Source: Perlabentimonas sp964490015
GTDB taxonomy: Bacteria; Bacteroidota; Bacteroidia; Bacteroidales; Tenuifilaceae
Length of the DNA stretch: 64,000 bases
NCBI GenBank assembly: GCA_964490015.1
Contig: CAZBBA010000011.1
Span: 8,053-72,052 of the forward strand
Reading direction: 5' to 3'
Under the pieces are notes generated by a model, which saw nothing but the letters and a program-made list of their open reading frames with translations, made no database searches and was not told the DNA's origin. Both the position numbers and the translations under genes were made by a program. Of the stretch, positions 18,294 through 26,443 are shown piece after piece; within the stretch, counting starts at the first letter, position 1, and each line of letters starts with the position of its first letter.

Positions 18294-18324
18294 AAAAAAG
18301 CCGCAGCTTAGCTGCGGCTTTTTT
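18294..18324. terminator. Bidirectional terminator
   Basis: A 14-bp stem including A6/T6 flanks (18294-18307 with 18311-18324) between two convergent genes. Confidence 0.9.
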
Positions 18325-18338
18325 ATTTGTACAGGTAA

Positions 18339-18548
18339 TTACTCCTGACCTTCCTGAGCTACAGGAGTCTCTGTTTTTGCATGGTCGCAAGTGTCTTTAG
18401 CTGCATGATCGCAAGTATCTTTTGCAGCGTGTTCGCACTCAACTTCTGCTTTTTCGGTTTTTGCTTTTTCACCAGCTGATCCACATGATGCAACTGCAAA
18501 TGCAAAGGCCATAAGGGCACTTACCATAAGAATTCTACTCTTTTTCAT
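18339..18548 (-). CDS. Tiny lipoprotein with CEH/CDH repeats
   Basis: 69 residues from ATG 18548. The signal peptide ends in lipobox VASC. The mature peptide is only about 45 residues and carries three Cys-acid-His triplets (CEH, CDH, CDH), with the unit AAKDTCDH repeated in tandem; the DNA shows a matching 24-bp tandem repeat. The Cys/His pattern could bind a metal or haem-type ligand, but no family is recognised. Longer versions beginning upstream lie across a -7-like box (TACTTTTA) and are not favoured. The small size, lipobox and strong terminator support a real gene. Confidence 0.7.
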   Translation of the reverse strand: MKKSRILMVSALMAFAFAVASCGSAGEKAKTEKAEVECEHAAKDTCDHAAKDTCDHAKTETPVAQEGQE

Positions 18549-18662
18549 CGTTTTTTTGGTTTTTGGTTGAACAAATTTCGATGTAAAAGTATGTAAGAAC
18601 TGTGGATTTGTAAACAAAAAGTCGATATTTTTTTTTCATAATCCAATCTAAAGGCTATGTAT

Positions 18663-20693
18663 TTAGTTATCAAATGTATATGTTAGTCCTAATGATACCC
18701 ATCTTGGGGGTTGAGGAATGTTACCTATATCGAAATAAGTGATATTCCCAATATTATTTATGTCAACAAAGGTTTTAAAGCGGAAAATATCAGCGTAGAT
18801 TTTAAGATTTATCAACAGAAAAGGGGAGTAGGGCGTGTCGATACCATTATTGAAATCGGTATACGTACCTGCTCTATCGTTCCAAAGTACTGTCCAAGAC
18901 GCACCAATTTTCCAATATACTGCATGGTTAATATTAACCGATAACTTATGCTTTAAATAATCTAAAGCGTAGTACGATTGCAGATTTTCGTTAACTTTAC
19001 TGGAGTAAACATAGTTGTAACCCAGTGAAATCTCCTTTAGTAGTGGAATATTGTTAATGTTTCTAACAGTAATGGCAGTCTCAAAACCTGTTGTATTTAT
19101 CGAGGTATGATTCATTGTGGTCCAAAGATCCTCATCCGACGCTTTAGCCCAGTCAATTACATCATTGGATCTTCTATGAAAAAGGGTAAGGTTACCCATT
19201 ACTTTTTTGCCCAAAACCCTTGTGCCAATCTCAAAATTGGTTGCCTTTTCGGGTTTTAAATATTTATTGCCTCTATTAGTTGGGCCATTGTAGTATAAAT
19301 CGGTAAATGTTGGCAATCGCAGCGTGTTGCTTATTGAGGCATAAGTGTTTGTATTTTCTCCTGTTCTGTAGCTTATATCAAGGCCATAATTCCAGTTATA
19401 GCTAAAGTTGGTGCTATAAGTGAGCAGGGCTCCACCTGATAACACTAGATTTTTGAGGTAAAAGGTGTGTTCGGCAAATGCGTTGAGTTGGTTCCGTTCA
19501 GCGCCAAGAGTGTAGGTTGTATCCTCAACCCCTTTTATTGATGCTGGTAATTCTAATGGTTCACCAAGAACATTACTAAGGATCGATTCATTCCGAAACT
19601 CTACACCAATTCTTGTTCGTCCAGTTGTGTTTAATGAGGTAAGCTGAATTTTTCCACCCGAGGCAAAGGTTCTGTGGTAGTTATGCCCTTTGTACCATTC
19701 GGGGCTTTGGGTGCGAAAAAGCTCAAACCTGTCGGTGTGTTGCCTGTGGTATCCTGTACCCGAAATAGTTGTGCCTTCGACCCGTTTCGTGTAAGTAATA
19801 GATGAGAAGATTGTTCCAATTTTTTCGAATTGTTCGGGAAATCGAGGGGTATAAAAACTTTGAGCACCAAACGCTTTGTCCTGGTATCCAGCCTGAAAGT
19901 CGAGGGTATTACTCCCAAACTCAACGTTGGCGTGCGTAAAAAGGTTCTGGAGACTAAAGTCGGTATTTTGCATATACCCATCGGACTTGGCCGAAGAGGT
20001 TGCTATAAATAGATTCCCCCATTTACTTACCATATTTGCTGAAGCGCTTGCCGAAATAAGGCCAAATTCGCCCGCCGATGCTGATATCTTGGTAAATTCT
20101 TTTTCCCGAGGATTGGTTATTATGTTGATTGCTCCGCTGAATGAGCCTGGCCCATAAGTTCTAGCTCCTGGGCCTTGTAGTAGTTCAACACGATCGATGG
20201 ATTCTAAGTCGATGGGGATGTTTAGGTTGTGGTGACCAGTTTGAGGATCGGTGATGTTTACACCATTGAGTAGAATTAGTACCTGGTCGAATGTTCCGCC
20301 TCTTATGGCTAAGTCGGCTTGTGCGCCTTTTCCTCCGCGCTGACGGAGATCTACGCTGCTGATACTTCTGAGCAGATCGTTTAGATTGCTAACGGGCAGC
20401 TGCGCTATCTCATCGCGCGATATTACCGCCACAGCTCGCAAAAGTTCAGAGTAAGTACTAGCCGCAAGCGGCGAGGTGATAACAACTTCGTCAATATCAA
20501 TGTCCTTGCTGGTAGTAGGAATGGTGTCGACTTGTGCCACAGTACATACTGGCATAATCAGTAAGCTGTACGATACCGAAATTACACTAATCTTTACCCA
20601 AGCCTTAAGGCTTGCAAAAACACTGTACGATTTGTTACCCCACCGGCGGAAGCACACCCTATGAGCCATCTGATTGGTGCTTTGTCGCTTCAT
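18663..20693 (-). CDS. TonB-dependent outer-membrane receptor (BtuB-like)
   Basis: 676 residues: a plug domain at about 65-185 (TonB box region DIDEVVITSP; IRGGTFDQVLILLNGV; GPGARTYGPGSFSGAINI) and a 22-stranded barrel ending in a typical YTFDN terminus. There is no N-terminal carboxypeptidase-regulatory domain, as in vitamin B12/iron-complex receptors. The N-terminus is unusual: about 30 polar, Arg-rich residues (with FRRWGNKSYSVFASL) precede the hydrophobic signal core. I have seen similar extensions on Bacteroidota receptors of this class. No cobalamin riboswitch was recognised upstream, so the substrate is open. A -7 box TACCTTTG lies at 20746-20739. Confidence 0.88.
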   Translation of the reverse strand: MKRQSTNQMAHRVCFRRWGNKSYSVFASLKAWVKISVISVSYSLLIMPVCTVAQVDTIPTTSKDIDIDEVVITSPLAASTYSELLRAVAVISRDEIAQLPVSNLNDLLRSISSVDLRQRGGKGAQADLAIRGGTFDQVLILLNGVNITDPQTGHHNLNIPIDLESIDRVELLQGPGARTYGPGSFSGAINIITNPREKEFTKISASAGEFGLISASASANMVSKWGNLFIATSSAKSDGYMQNTDFSLQNLFTHANVEFGSNTLDFQAGYQDKAFGAQSFYTPRFPEQFEKIGTIFSSITYTKRVEGTTISGTGYHRQHTDRFELFRTQSPEWYKGHNYHRTFASGGKIQLTSLNTTGRTRIGVEFRNESILSNVLGEPLELPASIKGVEDTTYTLGAERNQLNAFAEHTFYLKNLVLSGGALLTYSTNFSYNWNYGLDISYRTGENTNTYASISNTLRLPTFTDLYYNGPTNRGNKYLKPEKATNFEIGTRVLGKKVMGNLTLFHRRSNDVIDWAKASDEDLWTTMNHTSINTTGFETAITVRNINNIPLLKEISLGYNYVYSSKVNENLQSYYALDYLKHKLSVNINHAVYWKIGASWTVLWNDRAGTYTDFNNGIDTPYSPFLLINLKIYADIFRFKTFVDINNIGNITYFDIGNIPQPPRWVSLGLTYTFDN

Positions 20694-20738
20694 GTTAGGA
20701 TAATTATACAGTAAATACTATTAATAATTTTAGGGCAG

Positions 20739-20746
20739 CAAAGGTA
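20739..20746 (-). promoter_or_regulatory. -7 box TACCTTTG of the TonB receptor gene
   Basis: Perfect TAnnTTTG on the minus strand, 45 nt upstream of ATG 20693. Confidence 0.6.
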
Positions 20747-20911
20747 GTTTATTTGCAAAGACTGGTTAAGCGAAAATGGCATTATATTTAGTGTTTAGCA
20801 ACAATTATCCCTAATTTCCAGTTGTTCGAGAAGTAAATTTCAGTAATTTGCAAAAAAAATGTTTTGACCAGTGCAGCGTAAAGACATGTTATTCGTCATT
20901 ATTCCAGTAGT

Positions 20912-21463
20912 ATGAGCATTAAAGGCAATTATCCAAATATTCACCAGGTTCTAATTGACCGTTGCAGGGTGGGTGACCGCAAAGCTCAATTCGATATCTA
21001 CAAGTTGTACCATAAGGCTATGTACAATGTCTGCCTCCGAATTGTTGGCGATGTCGTTGAGGCCGAGGATATAATGCAAGAATCGTTCTTTAAAGCGTAC
21101 GATCGGATTAACACCTATAAGAACGAGGTTAGCTTTGGGGCTTGGCTTAAGCGGATTATAGTTAATGCTTCGCTCGATTTCTTGAAGAAGAAAAAGTTGC
21201 TTATCACCTCAATAGATCAAGCCTATGGTCTAAGTTCTGTAGAGGAGGAATCCGAAGGTGATTTTTCTCCAGAGTCGATGGAGCAGCTTAATAGCGCAAT
21301 AGCACAGCTTTCCGAAGGGTATAGAGTAGTAATCACGCTTTACTACTTCGAGGGCTACAGCCACGATGAGATTGCCGAGATGCTTGGCATAACTTCATCA
21401 ACCTCGCGATCGCAGCTGGTTAGAGCAAAACAGCGTTTAGTTGAATTAATGAAAAAGAAATAG
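20912..21463 (+). CDS. ECF-type RNA polymerase sigma factor
   Basis: 183 residues. Region 2 (about 25-95: DIMQESFFKAYDRINTYKNE and the helix before FLKKKK) and region 4 (about 125-180: YYFEGYSHDEIAEMLGITSS helix-turn-helix) are both present; regions 1 and 3 are missing, as in ECF sigma factors. It heads an operon with a single-pass membrane protein (15 bp downstream, likely anti-sigma) and a DUF4097-like exported protein, so it probably responds to an envelope cue and controls its own operon. Confidence 0.92.
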   Translation: MSIKGNYPNIHQVLIDRCRVGDRKAQFDIYKLYHKAMYNVCLRIVGDVVEAEDIMQESFFKAYDRINTYKNEVSFGAWLKRIIVNASLDFLKKKKLLITSIDQAYGLSSVEEESEGDFSPESMEQLNSAIAQLSEGYRVVITLYYFEGYSHDEIAEMLGITSSTSRSQLVRAKQRLVELMKKK

Positions 21464-21478
21464 CTAAGAATAATAACC

Positions 21479-22015
21479 ATGGACAAGCTAAAATCCTTTA
21501 TCGATCATAACAGGCCGCTGTTTGATAACGAAGAGCCTCCTCGAGGACACTTCGATAGGTTTAGTAGGCGATTGGTCGTTTACAACTCTCCCAAAAGGAT
21601 TAACCTTTGGCTAGTGGCCAGTGTGGCCGCAGTAGCAGGGGTGCTAATTACAGCAAGCTTAAGTTTACTGCTTAACTTCAGCGGATTAGTACCTCCAACC
21701 GAGTCGGGTTTGGCATCGGCCACCCTTTCGCCGGAGTTGTTACAGATTGATGAGTACTACCAATACCAGATAACGCAAAAACAGCAACTAATCAATAGAA
21801 TGATGACGGGCGAGTTGAAACCTTTCGAGGGTGAAATTTCCCAAACTCTTAACGATATGAATGAAAACTATAAGAATGTTCTTAAGGATATTGCCCAAAG
21901 CCCACACACCGAGTCGGCTGCCTTTGTGCTCACCCGATACTATCAAGCTAAACTCGATGTGCTGGATGGGATAATTAGCCGAATGCAAACAGTTTACACC
22001 TTTAGGTTCAATTAA
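21479..22015 (+). CDS. Putative anti-sigma factor, single-pass membrane protein
   Basis: 178 residues: a short cytoplasmic N-terminus (~40 residues, acidic/aromatic, with EEPPRGHFDRF), one membrane helix (about 43-68) and a helical periplasmic part. The position directly after an ECF sigma gene and this topology fit an anti-sigma factor. No zinc-binding HxxxCxxC motif is seen, so it is not a ZAS-type anti-sigma; the N-terminal segment is the likely sigma-binding part. The role is inferred from context. Confidence 0.7.
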   Translation: MDKLKSFIDHNRPLFDNEEPPRGHFDRFSRRLVVYNSPKRINLWLVASVAAVAGVLITASLSLLLNFSGLVPPTESGLASATLSPELLQIDEYYQYQITQKQQLINRMMTGELKPFEGEISQTLNDMNENYKNVLKDIAQSPHTESAAFVLTRYYQAKLDVLDGIISRMQTVYTFRFN

Positions 22016-22042
22016 ATAGTAAATAATTAAACTCGCAATATT

Positions 22043-23131
22043 ATGAAAACAAGTAGATTTTTCTTAGCAGTCACTATCACTCTAATGCTTGTTGTCGCGG
22101 CAGGAAGCAATTCGCTTCTAGCCAATAAGCAGACCAAATCATTTAACAAAGAATTTAAGGTTGATAAAAACACTCAGCTATTCATTAGCAACCGATTTGG
22201 ACAGGTGGTAGTTGAGAACTGGGATAAAAACCTTATTACCATTGATGTGGAGGTAACTGTTGAGCATAGTAGTAAGGAGAGAGCCGAGCGTATGTTAGCT
22301 GCCATAAGTGTTACGCTTGAGCAGGTTGGCGATGAGGTGAGGGGCGTAACGGAAATTGATGATAAGCTGATGAAATCGGTGAGTAACTTTAGCTTTGGCA
22401 ACTCCTCCAAGGAACTCCGGATCGACTATAAAATCAAAATGCCTAAGCATTTGAATGTTACTCTTCGTAATAAGTACGGCGATATGTTTATTGATGAGCT
22501 AACCGGTCTCTCCAATATCGATGTGAAGTATGGCAACCTAAAAGCCAATCGTATTGTTTATGGAAATAGCGAACCCATAAATCTGCTAACGCTTGGTTAC
22601 GGGAATGCCTCAATCGATGAGGTGAACTGGATGCGTTTCGACATTAAGTATGCTAACCTCGATATTGTTAAAGGTCAGGCACTTGTTATGCTGAGTAAAT
22701 ACTCAAAGATTTCGACCAATCAGGTTAACTCCTTGGTAATAGATTCAAAGTACGACAACGTTAATATTGGTACAATATCAAATTTGGTGGGCGAGAGTGG
22801 GTACACAACATACCGAATCAAGCGCTTGGGTAAGAAGTTGAACGTGAAAACTCGCTACGGTGATGTGCGGATCGAGGAGGTTGACAATGCTTTTGAGTCC
22901 ATTTCATTTGAAGGCGGCTACTCCAGCATTTATGCGCCCATTGCTGAGTCGGTATCCTACAATATTGATGGTGAGGCCTCGTATGGAGGAATCTCGTATG
23001 GCGATCCAGCCCGTGTTAATCGGATTGAAAGCAACAACAAGCTTAGCGTGAATGGTCGTGTGGGAAGCAACGAAAAATCAACCACCTCGGTTAGGGTTAG
23101 GGTTAAGTATGGCAGCGCGCGATTAAAGTAA
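22043..23131 (+). CDS. DUF4097-like exported beta-repeat protein
   Basis: 362 residues with a signal peptide (about 27 residues). The rest is a repetitive beta-helix-like protein with recurring KYGN/KYAN/KYDN turns (for example VKYGNLKANR, IKYANLDIV, SKYDNVNIG), as in the DUF4097 family, whose members often accompany sigma/anti-sigma pairs. It is probably periplasmic or surface-exposed and part of the ECF regulon. The start at ATG 22043 is 28 bp after the anti-sigma gene. A terminator follows. Confidence 0.78.
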   Translation: MKTSRFFLAVTITLMLVVAAGSNSLLANKQTKSFNKEFKVDKNTQLFISNRFGQVVVENWDKNLITIDVEVTVEHSSKERAERMLAAISVTLEQVGDEVRGVTEIDDKLMKSVSNFSFGNSSKELRIDYKIKMPKHLNVTLRNKYGDMFIDELTGLSNIDVKYGNLKANRIVYGNSEPINLLTLGYGNASIDEVNWMRFDIKYANLDIVKGQALVMLSKYSKISTNQVNSLVIDSKYDNVNIGTISNLVGESGYTTYRIKRLGKKLNVKTRYGDVRIEEVDNAFESISFEGGYSSIYAPIAESVSYNIDGEASYGGISYGDPARVNRIESNNKLSVNGRVGSNEKSTTSVRVRVKYGSARLK

Positions 23132-23162
23132 TTTTTGGATAGGTTTTAGTTTAGTGCTAAAG

Positions 23163-23190
23163 AACCGCTACAGCAACGTAGCGGTTTTTT
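23163..23190 (+). terminator. Terminator of the ECF sigma operon
   Basis: 9-bp perfect stem (23163-23171 with 23178-23186), then T4G. Confidence 0.85.
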
Positions 23191-23243
23191 GTTTGTTATT
23201 AGGTTAATTTTAAAGATTTTTCATAATTGAATTATGGTTTTCA

Positions 23244-23251
23244 TATCTTTG
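23244..23251 (+). promoter_or_regulatory. -7 box TATCTTTG
   Basis: Perfect TAnnTTTG, 27 nt before ATG 23279. It lies inside the longer reading frame from ATG 23234 and so excludes that start. Confidence 0.7.
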
Positions 23252-23278
23252 CTGAACTCAACCATAAACCCAACCCAA

Positions 23279-24007
23279 ATGATTCTAAAAATCTTTAACG
23301 TGGTAATGTTTGCCCTAATGGTAGTGATGAACTACCTGGCAAATGCTTTGCCCATTAACGAGAGAACTACGGGGCAACTCTCCGACCTCTACCCCAACCT
23401 ATTTGTTCCTGCTGGAATTACTTTTTCAATTTGGGGGGTTATCTACCTTCTTCTGCTGATTTTTGTTATTCTTCAGTTTCGCGAAACCGATAACGAATTG
23501 GTTAAAAAAGTAGGCTGGGCTTTTGGAATAAGCTGTGCACTAAACGCCCTGTGGATAGTAGCTTGGCATTTCGAGTACGTTGCAATCTCATTGCTAATTA
23601 TGATTGCTTTGCTACTAGTTTTGATCATTATCTCTCTTAAAATAAGATCCAATGCCATGAGTTTTGGTAAAGCGGCATTTGGTATTTACCTTGGATGGAT
23701 CAGTATTGCTACAATTGCCAACGTAGTTGCTCTACTTGTAAGCGTTAAATGGAGTGGATGGGGTTTTTCGGAGCAAACTTGGACAGTTGTGATGATTGCT
23801 ATAGGAACTCTGATCGCCCTATTATCCATATTTCGGTATAACAACGCATTTGTGGGTGTTGCCATATTATGGGCTTTTTTGGGAATTATTACTCGACAAA
23901 AAGCGTTAAACCCTTCCATTGTGGTTACTGCTATTATTGGAATGGGGTTAGTAGGAGTTATTACCCTTTTCATGTTCCTTAGAGATAGTTTTTTTTCGAA
24001 GAATTGA
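23279..24007 (+). CDS. TspO/MBR-like tryptophan-rich membrane protein
   Basis: 242 residues with about seven hydrophobic helices and many Trp residues (WGVIYLL, ALWIVAWHFEY, WSGWGFSEQTW). The first 160 residues resemble the TspO/MBR tryptophan-rich sensory fold (IWGVIY, NALWIVAWH). It is longer than classic TspO (~160 residues), as is usual for this Bacteroidota group. TspO proteins bind porphyrins and steroids; the ligand here is unknown. The start is set at ATG 23279 by the promoter box at 23244-23251. Confidence 0.8.
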   Translation: MILKIFNVVMFALMVVMNYLANALPINERTTGQLSDLYPNLFVPAGITFSIWGVIYLLLLIFVILQFRETDNELVKKVGWAFGISCALNALWIVAWHFEYVAISLLIMIALLLVLIIISLKIRSNAMSFGKAAFGIYLGWISIATIANVVALLVSVKWSGWGFSEQTWTVVMIAIGTLIALLSIFRYNNAFVGVAILWAFLGIITRQKALNPSIVVTAIIGMGLVGVITLFMFLRDSFFSKN

Positions 24008-24034
24008 CTTTGGGTTGATCACAGAAAGAGTATA

Positions 24035-25255
24035 ATGCAACGTTTTATATCTGCCCTTCTACTTCTAATTGTTCTAGTTGCCCTGCATAAATCCGGTTAT
24101 ACTCAGCAGGCCGATAAGGTTTTGGTGGTTGTAATAGATGGTGCCCGCTACACCGAAACTTTTGGAGATCCCTCGTATAGCTACATCCCCCGAATGAAAG
24201 AGTTGGCCACGCAAGGAACAATAATCAGCAACTTTAAAAACGATGGGTACACCTACACCTCACGGGCTATCCCTGCCCTCTGGTGTGGTGCGTGGACAGG
24301 GGTGCAGAGTTTTACCTACAATGGGGCTGCAACGCAGTACACAAACCTCCCCTCAATATTCGAATACTACCGCAAGCAGAAGGATCAGCCCGCCAGTGAA
24401 TCTTTCTATATCCTTAAGTATATATCAAGCCTTTGGCTTCCCAGCTTCGATGATGAATATGGACAGGAGTACTGGCCCACATTCCACAGCGTGGGTAGCT
24501 CTGATAGGGATGTGGCGAACCAAACCCAGCAGATTATGGATAATCAGCAGCCCCATTTCCTTTGGGTTTACCTTGCCGATGTTGATGCTGCGGGACACTC
24601 GGGTAGCTGGACCCAGTATACGCGATCAATTGCGATTGCCGATAGCATTGTGGGCCTACTGTGGGATAAGGTACAGGCACATCCATTTTACCAGAATACT
24701 ACCACTTTGCTTGTAACCAACGATCATGGTCGCCACGACGATCAGCATGGAGGTTTTAAGGGGCATGGTTGTAGCTGCAATGGTTGTCGCCAGATTCAAT
24801 TTTTGGCTGTTGGTCCAAATATTAAGCAGAACTACGTGTCGTCGCAAGCTCGTGTTTTACCTGATTTTGCCGTTACGGTTTCCCATATTTTGGGCATTAA
24901 TCCCGAGAAATCCACAGGTAATGTGATGTATGAAATCTTTAACAGCACAGCTGTTAGGCATGTCGATAATCGTACGTTTACAGTTCATGGCTCATTTCCC
25001 AATCCTTTTTCGGGATCAACACGGATTAGCTATTCTCTGTCGAAATCCTCAAGGGTAAATCTCGACATCTATACTACCACTGGATCAAGGGTTACCTCAT
25101 TGGTTTCCGAAACTCAACCGGCATGTGAGCATGAGGTTGTGTGGAATGGGTTGGATGCCCAAGGCAATTCCTTGCCCACGGGTATTTACATTTTTAGATT
25201 GCTTGTGGATGGGATTATAAAAACAGGGACAATGGTACTATTATCCAGTTTTTAA
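24035..25255 (+). CDS. Alkaline-phosphatase-superfamily enzyme with T9SS C-terminal sorting domain
   Basis: 406 residues. After a signal peptide, the catalytic part has the superfamily metal ligands VVIDGARYTE, LADVDAAGHSG and TNDHGRHDD (two-metal phosphodiesterase/phosphatase or sulfatase fold). An unusual CSCNGC cluster follows HGGFKGHG near residue 245. The last ~85 residues form a type IX secretion Por sorting domain (FPNPFSGSTRI ... GSRVTSL ... LPTGIYIFRLLVDG), so the protein is exported across the outer membrane. It probably releases phosphate or cleaves a phosphodiester or sulfate outside the cell; the substrate is unknown. Confidence 0.85.
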   Translation: MQRFISALLLLIVLVALHKSGYTQQADKVLVVVIDGARYTETFGDPSYSYIPRMKELATQGTIISNFKNDGYTYTSRAIPALWCGAWTGVQSFTYNGAATQYTNLPSIFEYYRKQKDQPASESFYILKYISSLWLPSFDDEYGQEYWPTFHSVGSSDRDVANQTQQIMDNQQPHFLWVYLADVDAAGHSGSWTQYTRSIAIADSIVGLLWDKVQAHPFYQNTTTLLVTNDHGRHDDQHGGFKGHGCSCNGCRQIQFLAVGPNIKQNYVSSQARVLPDFAVTVSHILGINPEKSTGNVMYEIFNSTAVRHVDNRTFTVHGSFPNPFSGSTRISYSLSKSSRVNLDIYTTTGSRVTSLVSETQPACEHEVVWNGLDAQGNSLPTGIYIFRLLVDGIIKTGTMVLLSSF

Positions 25256-25344
25256 ATTTGAGAATTTTTTTAGTAAAACAGGAACAATTGTCCTTGCTCG
25301 TTTAGCAATTTCAGCCAGTGTTTAAATGTTATCATAAAGATTAA

Positions 25345-25869
25345 ATGCCACCATTTATTGAGTATATCCACAACGAGCAGCACTACACCAAGGTTCTGCA
25401 GCAAGCTCTTGCGGTGAAGCGGGAGCTGTGGATTGGCACCGCTGACATTAAGGATCTATTCATAATGGATGGCAACAAATCCATACCATTCTTAGGGTTA
25501 CTTTCAAAGCTAGTTTCTCGAAAGGTAAACGTAAGGTTGATCCATGCCAAGGAGCCAGGCCCATTGTTCCGCAAGGATTTCGACAAGTATGCCAATCTGG
25601 CCAAAGGCCTCGAGAGAGCAATATGCCCAAGGGTACATTTTAAGTTGTTTATCTTCGATTTACAAACTGTTTATATTGGCTCCGCCAATCTCACAGGTGC
25701 CGGCATTGGCATGAAAAGCCCCAATCGGCGTAACTTCGAGGCGGGCATACTAACCAACCACCCCGAAATTATTGAAAACGCCATCACACAGTTCGATACC
25801 GTATGGCAGGGTGCATTCTGCAAAACCTGCGATAGGAAAGAGTTTTGTGGCGATAGGTTGGATGGGTAA
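25345..25869 (+). CDS. Single-HKD phospholipase-D-like protein
   Basis: 174 residues with one HxKxxxxD motif (HFKLFIFD, about residues 98-105) followed by GSANLTGAG, typical of PLD-fold nucleases and phosphodiesterases that work as dimers. No signal peptide, so cytoplasmic. A C-terminal C-x2-C-x5-C cluster (FCKTCDRKEFC) could bind a metal. Small single-HKD proteins include bacterial endonucleases, so nucleic acid is a plausible substrate. It is followed by a long non-coding stretch. Confidence 0.8.
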   Translation: MPPFIEYIHNEQHYTKVLQQALAVKRELWIGTADIKDLFIMDGNKSIPFLGLLSKLVSRKVNVRLIHAKEPGPLFRKDFDKYANLAKGLERAICPRVHFKLFIFDLQTVYIGSANLTGAGIGMKSPNRRNFEAGILTNHPEIIENAITQFDTVWQGAFCKTCDRKEFCGDRLDG

Positions 25870-26196
25870 GCGGGGGAGACCTTAATTTGAAAATACAAAT
25901 ATTGATTATAGTAACACTGGCGTTAGTTTTATTTAGCAACTAGGGTCAAGTATTTTTATTAAAATCTACATTTGGCTCAATAGTTAATAGTTTGTCGACT
26001 GAAATTGCTCTTTGTTCATTAGGTAACTTGCGGATTATTAAGAACTCTATAGCAGATACTAACATGTAAAAATGCGAATAGAGTAATTAGTGCTAAAATG
26101 GAAGGTTGTGTATCAAATTGTGTATCCCCAGCCAGTTATAAATTTAACTCTGTAAAAGGTTCATTTAATTTGAACCCTGCCTATCCGAAAGGCAAG

Positions 26197-26243
26197 CCGG
26201 AGGGATTGTTCGCATGAGTAATAAGGTTGTTAGAGCCGCTCAC
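26197..26243. repeat. Small repeat, copy 1
   Basis: Shares 17 identical bases (CCGGAGGGATTGTTCGC) with copy 2 and, exactly 38 nt from its start, a second matching block (G[CT]CGCT[CT]AC). The distal inverted arm seen in copy 2 has decayed. Confidence 0.65.
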
Positions 26244-26318
26244 TATTATTCAATTCCATTTTAGACTCCCTAAAAATACGAAAGACCAATTCAAATTGGA
26301 TTAGCCTTTTGTGTGATC

Positions 26319-26374
26319 CCGGAGGGATTGTTCGCCTCAATTAAGATGTTATTATGGTCGCTTACGATCCCTCC
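26319..26374. repeat. Small repeat, copy 2, forming a hairpin
   Basis: Same 17-base block as copy 1. GGAGGGAT (26321-26328) pairs perfectly with ATCCCTCC (26367-26374), and pairing continues inward for three more pairs. The upstream 20-30 nt closely match the region at the tRNA-Arg 3' end (TTAGCCTTT...TGTGA[CT]CCCGGAGGGATT). Confidence 0.7.
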
Positions 26375-26410
26375 TTTGTAAAACGGAAACTCGTTACTAC
26401 CATAAATAAC

Positions 26411-26439
26411 AAAAGGCTAACCTGTTAATGTTAGCCTTT
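26411..26439 (-). terminator. Terminator of tRNA-Arg
   Basis: 10-bp perfect stem (26412-26421 with 26430-26439), 8-nt loop; on the minus strand it is followed by TTTTG. It begins 5 nt after the tRNA 3' end. Confidence 0.8.
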
Positions 26440-26443
26440 GTTG

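Larger units (their letters stand above)
25870..26443. other. Non-coding stretch with small repeats beside tRNA-Arg
   Basis: No convincing gene is present in this 574-bp interval. It contains two ~50-nt related palindromic repeats (26197-26243 and 26319-26374), a small inverted repeat GGTTCA/TGAACC at about 26157-26176, and the terminator of the tRNA at 26411-26439. The 25870-26150 part is A/T-rich and shows nothing recognisable. Confidence 0.6.

Noticed and set aside
18339..18548. CRISPR-like repeats in the small lipoprotein
   Set aside because: The 24-bp repeats are in frame and code for AAKDTCDH units, with no spacers and no cas genes.
20694..20911. Cobalamin riboswitch upstream of the BtuB-like receptor
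   Set aside because: None of the conserved riboswitch blocks could be recognised in the 218-nt interval; only a standard -7 box was found.
23234..23278. Longer start ATG 23234 for the TspO-like gene
   Set aside because: A perfect -7 box (23244-23251) lies inside that extension, so the transcript starts downstream of it.
26160..26440. A second, degenerate tRNA
   Set aside because: Only the 3'-end segment is shared with tRNA-Arg; no cloverleaf arms follow. It is recorded as a repeat instead.
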